A DNA stretch of 44,851 nucleotides from Palsa-870 sp039935415 (GTDB lineage: Bacteria; Chloroflexota; Dormibacteria; Dormibacterales; Dormibacteraceae), in assembly GCA_039935415.1 (NCBI GenBank), contig JBDTKH010000049.1:1-44851 (forward strand), in the 5' to 3' direction. The notes under the pieces are model-generated. The model made no database searches and had not been told where the DNA came from. It saw only the letters and a list, made by a program, of their open reading frames with translations. The first letter of the stretch is position 1. Each line of letters opens with the position of its first letter. Below are positions 1 through 5,789 of the stretch, piece by piece. The position numbers were made by a program, and so were the translations under genes.

Positions 1-98
1 AGCGACGGTCGGGTGTCGAGTAGGCCGCAGACGTCTTGATCAACCTAGCCCGGTCGGCAATCCGTGCCTCGGCCGGCTCCGATCGGCTCAGAAACCTG

Positions 99-512
99 AT
101 GTCCGCGCCGCTACTGAAAAATCCGGGCTAGACGGAGCGCGCTAAGCAACTTCGTGAGAACGCGACCAAAGCGGAACGGCGGCTGTGGTCGAAGCTTCGC
201 GGGCGGCAGCTGTACGGTTAAAAGTTCCGCCGCCAGCACGCGGTTGGAGGGTACATAGCGGATTTCGTGTGCCTCCGTGCCCGCCTCGTAATTGAGGTGG
301 ACGGTGACACCCACGGCGACGACAGACACGAGCTGGACGCCAAGCGCACTGAGTACATCGAGCGGATTGGATTTCACGTAATCCGCTTCTGGAACCACGA
401 GGTGCTCGACGAATCTGGAGGCGTCGTCGAAACCATCATGGACGCCCTTGCAAGCTTAAGCCCCTCTCCCAACCCTGCGCGCAAAGCGGCGATGAGGATG
501 GGGCCTTACTGA
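99..512 (+). pseudogene. DUF559 endonuclease-like protein, broken by two stops
   Basis: The reading frame from the ATG at 99 encodes a DUF559 protein, a small family related to very-short-patch-repair and restriction-type nucleases. The N-terminal family block (ERAKQLREN, AERRLW, then KFRRQ) and the nuclease core (YIADFVC, LVIEVDGDTH, VIRFWNHEV) are all readable in one frame. That frame is broken by TAG at 129-131 and by TAA at 219-221; the second replaces the residue just before KFRRQ, which is usually Tyr in relatives. Only the part from a GTG at 267 remains open, and it lacks the first half of the fold. The C-terminal 19 residues are read from an intergenic repeat, which is common for this family. 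It is most likely a decayed gene; neither stop sits at a Cys codon, so recoding is unlikely. Confidence 0.85.
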
Positions 513-535
513 TTGCTCCCCGATGGGGAGAGAGG
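459..535. repeat. intergenic GC-rich dispersed repeat, degenerate copy
   Basis: This stretch has the pattern CCCTCTCCC, a GCGCGCAAAGCGGCG core and GGATGGGG, then TGCTCCCCGATGGGGAG. It resembles the hairpin-forming repeats at 19690, 26181 and 36053 in composition and order, and like the last two it lies between convergent reading directions. The similarity is by eye and loose. Confidence 0.35.
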
Positions 536-537
536 AT

Positions 538-1593
538 CTAGAGAGCTGCCAGGTAGATCTCCAGCAGGTCCTCGGCGGGGTACTTTCCCGCCAGCTCGCC
601 GGCCGCGCGACGGAGGTCCGGCTCACCCAGGCCGTAGGCAGCGATGTGCTGCGGCAACCCGAGAGATTCGATCAACCGCTGCACGGCCCCGGCAGGGTCG
701 GTGCCCGTCGCCGCGGCCAGCAGCGCCACGCGGTCGGGCATGCGGCGCCCGAGGTAGCGCATCACGTGGGGCAGCAGCAGGCAGGAGGTGACCCCGTGCG
801 GAATACCGTATCGCGCGCCTATCTGTTTGCCCATTACGTGGCTGAGCCCGCCCGCCGACTGCGCCGGCAGCGTGAACGAGAACCACGCTGCGAGCTGGTT
901 ATCCGTTCGAATGTCGACGTCTGACGGTGTCGCCCTTACGCGTGGCAGCGAGTCGAAGAGCCTGCGGATCGCCTCCAGCGCCATGGTGTCCGAGAAGGGA
1001 TGCTCGCCGTCGGCGAGGAACCCCTCGACCGCATGGTCGAGAGCGCGAATCCCGGTCGACAGCCATAACGATATCGGTGTGGCGAGTGTCAGCTCGGCGT
1101 CGTAGACGACCGCGTCGGGCAGCAACCGCGGGTCGCGCATTCCGGCCTTGTTGCCGGCTTCATCGGTGTAACCTGCGCCAGCCGCAAGCTCGGCGGCCGA
1201 CAGGGTTGTGGGCAGCGCGACGTGGGGGAGACCTCGCTCAGCGTGTCCGGTCCGGTCGGCCAGCCTGACCGCGAGCATCTTGGCCGAATCGACCGAGCTT
1301 CCGCCGCCGAAGCTCACCACCCCGTCGATCTCGGCCTGGGCCGCCTGTTCGATGGCCGCGTCGACCTGCACCAACGGCGCATGCTGGGAGACGACCACCG
1401 TCACGGCCGCGCGTGCTTCCCCCAAGGCCCGATGGACCTGTGCGAGCAGCCGCTCCTCTGACACGAGTGACCTCGTCGTGACCACCCCGATCCGGCGCGC
1501 TTTCAGGCGCGACAGCTCCGCCGCAAGCGCTGAGAGCGAACCAGGGCCCCAGTGAATGACACGCGGATTCGAGTAGCTGAAGACCCCGCTCAA
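538..1593 (-). CDS. iron-containing alcohol dehydrogenase / maleylacetate reductase-like protein
   Basis: The product has 351 residues, the usual length of maleylacetate reductases and other group III dehydrogenases. The NAD(P)-binding half shows FGGGSSVDSAK at about residues 95-105 and PTTLSAAE near 128. The C-terminal helical half carries the family's His positions in ALDHAVEG (His187), LSHVMG (His252) and IPHG (His266). The Asp ligand usually found four residues before the first His is Arg183 here, so iron or zinc binding may be altered, as in metal-independent members. The enzyme would reduce a keto or aldehyde group with NAD(P)H. The start is TTG at 1593, 23 bases from the divergent esterase gene. 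The esterase neighbour fits aromatic or ester catabolism, but the substrate cannot be read from sequence. Confidence 0.85.
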   Translation of the reverse strand: MSGVFSYSNPRVIHWGPGSLSALAAELSRLKARRIGVVTTRSLVSEERLLAQVHRALGEARAAVTVVVSQHAPLVQVDAAIEQAAQAEIDGVVSFGGGSSVDSAKMLAVRLADRTGHAERGLPHVALPTTLSAAELAAGAGYTDEAGNKAGMRDPRLLPDAVVYDAELTLATPISLWLSTGIRALDHAVEGFLADGEHPFSDTMALEAIRRLFDSLPRVRATPSDVDIRTDNQLAAWFSFTLPAQSAGGLSHVMGKQIGARYGIPHGVTSCLLLPHVMRYLGRRMPDRVALLAAATGTDPAGAVQRLIESLGLPQHIAAYGLGEPDLRRAAGELAGKYPAEDLLEIYLAAL

Positions 1594-1601
1594 GGCGTGG
1601 T

Positions 1602-1608
1602 CATACTA
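1602..1608. promoter_or_regulatory. candidate overlapping divergent -10 elements
   Basis: The 23 bases between the TTG start at 1593 (minus) and the GTG start at 1617 (plus) hold CATACT on the plus strand (1602-1607) and TAGTAT on the minus strand (1608-1603). Each is placed so that transcription would start at or within a few bases of the start codon. The -35 regions are weak, so this is a suggestion only. Confidence 0.3.
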
Positions 1609-1616
1609 CTGACGCG

Positions 1617-2246
1617 GTGACCGATCCACATCACGGCTTGCCGGTGCTCGAGGCAGGGGAGCCACTGACCAGTGCACGGGCCGCCATGATCCTCACCCAC
1701 GGGCGAGGCGCCAGCGCCGAGGACATCATGACCATCGCTGCCGAGGTAGAGCTTCCCGGGTTCGCTTACCTCGCTCCACAGGCCGCGGGGAACACCTGGT
1801 ACCCCAACCCGTTCACGGCTCCCATCGCGAGCAACGAGCCGTACCTGAGCTCGGCCCTCGGCGTCCTGGAGGCTCTGCTCGGACGGGTTGAGGCGACGAT
1901 CCCCGCCCAGCGGATCGTCCTGCTCGGCTTCTCCCAGGGGGCGTGCCTGGCGCTCGAGTTCGCCGCCCGGCACGCCCGCCGCTACGGCGGCGTGGCCGGC
2001 CTCAGCGGAGGGCTGATCGGACCTGAAGACACTCCGCGTGATTACCCTGGCGATTTCGATGGCACGCCCATGTTTCTCGGCTGCAGCGACGTCGACCCGC
2101 ACATCCCAAAGCAGCGAGTAATCGAGTCCGGTGAGCTCTTTCGACGGTTGGGCGCGGATGTCACCGTGCGCCTCTACCCAGGCATGGGGCACACGGTCAG
2201 CGCCGAAGAGATCCAGGCAGTCCGCGAGATCGTGGAGTCGATCTAG
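1617..2246 (+). CDS. alpha/beta hydrolase, phospholipase/carboxylesterase family
   Basis: This is a 209-residue serine hydrolase of the small carboxylesterase (YpfH/EstB-like) family. An oxyanion-loop segment ILTHGRGASAEDI follows the first strand. The nucleophile elbow is GFSQG near residues 105-109, the acid is in GCSDVDPHIP, and the base is in GMGHTVSAEE near the C terminus, so the triad looks complete. There is no signal peptide, which suggests a cytoplasmic esterase. The GTG start at 1617 leaves almost no untranslated leader. The stop codon shares the CTAG palindrome at 2243-2246 with the stop of the convergent dehydrogenase gene. The substrate is unknown. Confidence 0.85.
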   Translation: MTDPHHGLPVLEAGEPLTSARAAMILTHGRGASAEDIMTIAAEVELPGFAYLAPQAAGNTWYPNPFTAPIASNEPYLSSALGVLEALLGRVEATIPAQRIVLLGFSQGACLALEFAARHARRYGGVAGLSGGLIGPEDTPRDYPGDFDGTPMFLGCSDVDPHIPKQRVIESGELFRRLGADVTVRLYPGMGHTVSAEEIQAVREIVESI

Positions 2247-3103
2247 GAAGAGCGTTCCGCCTCGTGCGGGTCGTAGAGAGTAGCGATCGCCGACATGTCG
2301 AGGTCTCCGGCTGTCGCTGACGCTCGCTCATACAACTCTTTCGTCGCACGGGTGAGTGGAGTCGAGGAGCCGTCTCGCATGAACATCTCGGTCGCGAGCT
2401 CGAGGTCCTTGGTGGCGTCGCGGAGGCGGAACATCACAGGCTCGTACCGATGCTCCACCAACCCGGACCTGCGCGCGGCAAGGTAGGGGGCGACCCGGCT
2501 GATCACGAAGAACACGTCCTCAGGGCTGAGCCCCGCCGCGGTGCCTGCCGCCTGGAGCTCCGCTGCCAGCGCTCCGACTCCGGTCAGCATGCTGTTTGCG
2601 ACCAGCTTCAAGGCGGCGGCGCTACCGAGGTCTCCGATGCGGCGCACTTCTCCGAATGCCTCCAGCACCGGTCGGGCGCGTTCGATGGCCACATCGTCGC
2701 CGGCGACGAGGACGAGGGCCGTGCCCGTCTCGATGGCGGGAGTGCTGCCGAGCACAGGCGCCTCGACGAGCTGCGCGCCGCCCCGCTCGATCACGGGCGC
2801 GAGCTCTTTGTTCACCTCGGGGCCGGCGGTGCTCATGTCGACGAACACCTGGTGATCGGCAGCCTTCGCCGCTCCATCGTCACCCAGGTAGGCGGCGCGC
2901 ACCGCGCTCGCGTCGGTCAGCATCGAGATGACCACGTCGGCTCCCGTGGCCGCCGCGGCCGGAGTCGCCTCAACTTTGCCGATTCCGAGCGCTTCCGCGC
3001 GCTTACGGGTGCGGTTCCACAGCGTCAGCTCGTGGCCCGCAGCCTGAAGCCGCCTCGCCATCGCGCCACCCATCTTCCCAGTGCCGAGAATCGTCACGCG
3101 CAT
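2243..3103 (-). CDS. NAD(P)-dependent beta-hydroxyacid dehydrogenase (3-hydroxyisobutyrate dehydrogenase family)
   Basis: The 286-residue protein begins with a Rossmann motif, ILGTGKMGGAMARRL, followed by an NADP-preferring LWNRTRKR. The substrate loop is APVLGSTPAIETG, and the catalytic lysine segment is LKLVANSML. The length is typical of the family (about 285-300). The frame stays open upstream to 3202, but that extension is Arg-rich and overlaps the ferritin-like gene, so ATG 3103 is the better start. It lies 8 bases after the stop of the ferritin-like gene and is probably the third gene of a MarR-led operon. It would oxidise or reduce a small hydroxyacid or a succinate-semialdehyde-like substrate. 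Confidence 0.88.
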   Translation of the reverse strand: MRVTILGTGKMGGAMARRLQAAGHELTLWNRTRKRAEALGIGKVEATPAAAATGADVVISMLTDASAVRAAYLGDDGAAKAADHQVFVDMSTAGPEVNKELAPVIERGGAQLVEAPVLGSTPAIETGTALVLVAGDDVAIERARPVLEAFGEVRRIGDLGSAAALKLVANSMLTGVGALAAELQAAGTAAGLSPEDVFFVISRVAPYLAARRSGLVEHRYEPVMFRLRDATKDLELATEMFMRDGSSTPLTRATKELYERASATAGDLDMSAIATLYDPHEAERSS

Positions 3104-3111
3104 CAGGCGAC

Positions 3112-3432
3112 CTAGACCTTCTTCTCGTCTTCTTCGGCTTCCTCGCCGTGCTCGACGATGTCGCCATCTTTGAACAGCACGTCCTTCAACACGACCCGCC
3201 ACTTTGCCTTGCGTCGCGAAAGGAACTCGAGCGCCATCGCGAAATGCTTGAACTCCTCCTGCTGGGCATTTTGCATGATCGCCCTTGCCTGCGAGTCGCG
3301 CTCGAGATGGATGCGCTGCTCATACCAGCCGATCGCCTCCGCCTCCTCCTGCAGGGACGTGATCACCCGCGCAAAAGTCCTGATCTCCTGGCCCAGCTCC
3401 CCCGGCGGCTCGTGATACTGCTCAGTGCCCAT
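3112..3432 (-). CDS. encapsulated-ferritin (EncFtn) family protein
   Basis: The 106-residue protein matches the EncFtn family, half-ferritins that form a ring-like decamer and oxidise iron, normally inside an encapsulin shell. Recognisable blocks are an HEPP start, EEAEAIGWYEQR (residues 29-40), QQEEFKHFAMALEFL (57-71) and KAKW then LF (75-87). Aligned by eye with the Rhodospirillum rubrum protein, the ferroxidase residues Glu32, Glu62 and His65 correspond to Glu30, Glu60 and His63. The C terminus is an acidic tail ending EEDEKKV and has no recognisable encapsulin-loading peptide. No encapsulin gene lies nearby. It follows the MarR gene by 2 bases, so its expression is probably controlled by that regulator. 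It may act free in the cytosol or be loaded in another way. Confidence 0.85.
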   Translation of the reverse strand: MGTEQYHEPPGELGQEIRTFARVITSLQEEAEAIGWYEQRIHLERDSQARAIMQNAQQEEFKHFAMALEFLSRRKAKWRVVLKDVLFKDGDIVEHGEEAEEDEKKV

Positions 3433-3434
3433 GG

Positions 3435-3872
3435 TTACAACCGTACCTGCTTCGGGAGCTTTGCGGAGGCCCGCCTGAGGGACTCCAGGTCCTCTCGGGA
3501 AAGGGTCGCGAGCTCGTGCGGTGGCTTGTAGAAAGCCAGGATGAGCCTGGCCCTCAACCTCACTCCCTTGGGCGTCAGCACGACGGACTTGACTCGGCGG
3601 TCGGCCGCCACCGTCTCGCGGGCCGCCAGCCCCTGGCGCTCGAGGCGGTCCACGAGCCAGGTCGCGTTGGAGGGATCACAGCCCCACTCGCGAGCCAGCA
3701 CTTGCATCGGGCGTCCGCGGCCTGGATCAAGACTGGCGAGGGCGCGGCTCTCGGCCACGCTCAAGCCGAGTCGCCGGATGAAGTTGTCGCGCTCGGGCGC
3801 GGTCCTGACGATCAGGTCGAAGATCGGCCGCCAGACTTCGGCCGCCAGGGATTCCCTTGACTTTGCCGCCAT
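3435..3872 (-). CDS. MarR-family transcriptional regulator
   Basis: The 145-residue protein has the MarR layout. Dimerisation helices come first. The winged helix-turn-helix follows (MQVLAREWGCDPSNATWLVDRLERQGL, split here as MQVLAREWGCDPSN and ATWLVDRLERQG), then a wing with the acidic-basic AADRRVKSVVLTPKG. The ATG at 3872 is adjacent to a strong inverted repeat at 3883-3923, which suggests autorepression and control of the divergent membrane gene. Downstream in the same direction are the EncFtn and dehydrogenase genes with 2- and 8-base gaps. The inducing ligand cannot be inferred. Confidence 0.9.
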   Translation of the reverse strand: MAAKSRESLAAEVWRPIFDLIVRTAPERDNFIRRLGLSVAESRALASLDPGRGRPMQVLAREWGCDPSNATWLVDRLERQGLAARETVAADRRVKSVVLTPKGVRLRARLILAFYKPPHELATLSREDLESLRRASAKLPKQVRL

Positions 3873-3882
3873 ATGACTGGAT

Positions 3883-3923
3883 GATAGTTGAATAACTTGT
3901 ATGGTTGAAGCAATTCAACTATC
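3883..3923. promoter_or_regulatory. palindromic operator between the MarR operon and a membrane gene
   Basis: GATAGTTGAAT at 3883-3893 and ATTCAACTATC at 3913-3923 are perfect inverted repeats with a 19-base spacer. The spacer holds another GTTGAA half at 3904, which forms GTTGAAGCAATTCAAC with the right arm. Three related half-sites at 10 bases from the regulator start are what a self-regulating MarR protein would bind. Confidence 0.7.
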
Positions 3924-3945
3924 TAGCTTCATGGAGGCGGCGGTG

Positions 3946-4326
3946 ATGAAGGCTGTGACGATCGCGCAGATGACGGTGCGCGTGGCAGGTGTCCTGCTGG
4001 TGTTGTTGGGGATCTACATCTGGACAAGAAATGGGGATCAGGTGATCCCGGTCCATGAGTTCCTCGGATTCGTGCTCGTGCTGGGCCTGTGGACCCTTGC
4101 CTTCATAGCGGCTCGCGCTGGCGTGGTGGTCGGGCTGGTGGTGGCCGGATTCGTCTGGGGCCTCATCGCGCCGGTCTTGGGCCTCACACAGGACAACCTG
4201 CTCACCGGGAACTACCACTGGGCGATCCAGGTTGTCCACCTGGTGATCGGTCTCGGCGCTATCGGCATCGCGGAGCGGCTGGCCATGGAGATCAAAGCCA
4301 GAAGGGCGGTACCGGCGACCGCGTGA
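3946..4326 (+). CDS. small integral membrane protein, four predicted helices
   Basis: The 126-residue product is almost entirely hydrophobic. Helices are visible at about residues 9-26, 38-56, 58-77 and 93-112. The loops are short, and the C terminus is basic (MEIKARRAVP). I do not recognise a named family. The frame is open from 3901, but GGAGG at 3933-3937 is correctly spaced for ATG 3946, and an earlier start would sit inside the operator. It is divergent from the MarR-EncFtn operon and shares its operator, so it may belong to the same regulon. Confidence 0.75.
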   Translation: MKAVTIAQMTVRVAGVLLVLLGIYIWTRNGDQVIPVHEFLGFVLVLGLWTLAFIAARAGVVVGLVVAGFVWGLIAPVLGLTQDNLLTGNYHWAIQVVHLVIGLGAIGIAERLAMEIKARRAVPATA

Positions 4327-4396
4327 ACCGTTCATTGGCGGGGATTTCGGCGAGGGGCTTCGGCATCGGTCGTCACGGGTGCTGTCCTGTCGATCG

Positions 4397-4427
4397 ACTG
4401 CGGGCGCCTGGCAGGCGCGCCCGCAGT
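4397..4427 (+). terminator. strong GC hairpin without U-tract
   Basis: ACTGCGGGCG at 4397-4406 pairs perfectly with CGCCCGCAGT at 4418-4427, and the loop can pair further. No T-run follows. It may end transcription of the membrane gene or sit in the leader of the next gene. Confidence 0.4.
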
Positions 4428-4474
4428 TCAGTCCCGAGGCAAGTAATCAGCCTGATCCGGGTTTAAATAGCGCG

Positions 4475-4732
4475 ATGGAAAACGTCGTCGTCTACATCGT
4501 GGTGGGGCTGATCGCCGGCTTCCTCGCCAGCCGGATCGTGACCGGCAAGGGCAAGGGCTGGTTCTGGGACATAGTCATCGGCATCCTCGGCGCGATCATC
4601 GGCAGCTGGCTCGCCGGCCTCGTCCACATCTCCATCGGCTACGGCATCTTCGGAGAGATCGTGATCGCCTTTGTCGGCGCGGTCATCCTCCTGCTCGTCT
4701 GGCGCATCCTTTTCGGCCGCAAGCGCAAGTAA
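4475..4732 (+). CDS. GlsB/YeaQ/YmgE-family membrane protein
   Basis: This 85-residue protein has three hydrophobic segments and the family's glycine-rich helices: a first helix with GLIAGFLAS, then WFWDIVIGILGAIIGSW, and a final helix IVIAFVGAVILLLVWRIL, ending in basic RKRK. The family is often called transglycosylase-associated protein and is stress-induced in many bacteria; its biochemical role is unknown. ATG 4475 is chosen because it begins the conserved region and gives the normal family length; the frame is open to 4379, but that part is not hydrophobic. Confidence 0.88.
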   Translation: MENVVVYIVVGLIAGFLASRIVTGKGKGWFWDIVIGILGAIIGSWLAGLVHISIGYGIFGEIVIAFVGAVILLLVWRILFGRKRK

Positions 4733-4771
4733 CCGCGAAATAGTCGTCGCGCGAGCGGCCTTCTAGATCAC

Positions 4772-5428
4772 GTGAACCAAGCCGACCTGGTCGCGCTGAT
4801 CCGGGATGGGGTGGACGGACCCGCCGGGCGGTGGGCGGACCTCGGAGCAGGCGAAGGGGCTTTCACACTGGCGCTGGCGGAGCTGCTCGGTCCCGGCGCG
4901 CACATCACCGCGGTCGACCGCGACGCCGGCGCAGTGCGACAGCTTGCTCAGGAGATGGGGAAGAGGCTTCCCCGCGCGACGGTCGAGACAAAAGTCGCGG
5001 ACTTCACGCGGCCCCTCGATCTCTCGGCGCTGGACGGGATCGTGATGGCCAACTCGCTGCACTTCGTCCGCGACAAGGGACCGGTTCTCGATGCGGTGCG
5101 CGAGATGCTGCGGCCTGGCGGGAGGTTGGTGGTCGTCGAGTACGGCACGGACCGCGGCAACTCCTGGGTGCCGCACCCATTCTCCTATCCGCGATGGGAG
5201 CGGATGGCGGCCCAGGCGGGGTTCGAGAAGACACATCTCCTGCGAACCATCCCAAGCCGCCACCTCGGCAGCATGTACTCCGCGGTCAGCGAGCGACGCT
5301 CTAGAAGACCTGCGACTGCGCCTGCGCTTCCGCCGCGCGGGCATGCCGGCCGCGTCCACGGCGCCACGCGCGCCCGATCATCACGCGAGGGTTGCCGCCG
5401 CTCGAGCGCCCGCCGCCCCCGGGGTTGA
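4772..5428 (+). CDS. class I SAM-dependent methyltransferase
   Basis: The SAM-binding motif I is WADLGAGEGAFTLALAEL near residues 21-38. Motif II is ITAVDRDAGA. MANSLHFV precedes the post-motif LRPGGRLVVVEY. The domain ends near SMYSAVSE at about residue 173. The last 45 residues are Arg-, Ser- and Pro-rich, look unlike any methyltransferase end, and lie over the convergent gene that ends at 5301. A lost stop or frameshift near 5300 is therefore likely. The start is GTG 4772. The substrate is unknown. Confidence 0.8.
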   Translation: MNQADLVALIRDGVDGPAGRWADLGAGEGAFTLALAELLGPGAHITAVDRDAGAVRQLAQEMGKRLPRATVETKVADFTRPLDLSALDGIVMANSLHFVRDKGPVLDAVREMLRPGGRLVVVEYGTDRGNSWVPHPFSYPRWERMAAQAGFEKTHLLRTIPSRHLGSMYSAVSERRSRRPATAPALPPRGHAGRVHGATRARSSREGCRRSSARRPRG

Positions 5429-5726
5429 ACCTCTTCGTCACCCCACCGAGCTTGGCGCCCCACGTGACGTACTTCTTGAAGCGCTCCTCGGCCTCCTGGG
5501 CGATGCCTATGCGCTCGCCACGTGTTTCCTCCCGGAAGCGGGAGATCCGGCCGGCAGCCGCGCCCTCCTTCTCCTCCGGAGTCGAGCCCACGCCCTTGAC
5601 CTCGGGCAACGTGCCCAGGACCACGATCTGGTCGTCCTCGATCGTGACCTCCACCCCCGTGAACCAGCCGTCCGGGAGCCTTCCGGCAAACCAACCCTTG
5701 ATCGTTCCGAGCTCTCTTTCATCCAT
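5301..5726 (-). CDS. conserved hypothetical protein (141 aa)
   Basis: I do not recognise a named domain. The first 95 residues look like a soluble folded protein. They include a beta-rich part (WFTGVEVTIEDDQIVVLGTL) and a helical part (GRISRFREETRGERIGIAQE, then AEERFKKYVTWGAKLGG). I recall proteins with similar GRIxRFREETRxER and VxWGA segments as an uncharacterised actinobacterial-type group. The tail after residue 98 is Gly- and Arg-rich and overlaps the 3' end of the convergent methyltransferase by 128 bases. A near-consensus promoter at 5735-5763 puts the transcript start within a few bases of ATG 5726, so translation is probably leaderless. Confidence 0.7.
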   Translation of the reverse strand: MDERELGTIKGWFAGRLPDGWFTGVEVTIEDDQIVVLGTLPEVKGVGSTPEEKEGAAAGRISRFREETRGERIGIAQEAEERFKKYVTWGAKLGGVTKRFNPGGGGRSSGGNPRVMIGRAWRRGRGRHARAAEAQAQSQVF

Positions 5727-5734
5727 GCATTACA

Positions 5735-5763
5735 TAGTTACACTGCAATAGATCGCCTGTCAA
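5735..5763 (-). promoter_or_regulatory. sigma-70 type promoter, probably leaderless
   Basis: On the minus strand TTGACA (5763-5758) is followed after exactly 17 bases by TAACTA (5740-5735). The expected start at about 5728 is 2 bases from ATG 5726, leaving no room for a ribosome binding site. Confidence 0.65.
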
Positions 5764-5789
5764 GGGAGTTTCACTAAGCTCGGAATGAA

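Noticed and set aside
129..221. TAG and TAA inside the DUF559 frame as recoded codons
   Set aside because: Neither is TGA, neither is at a Cys position, and there is no SECIS-like element. Nonsense mutation is simpler.
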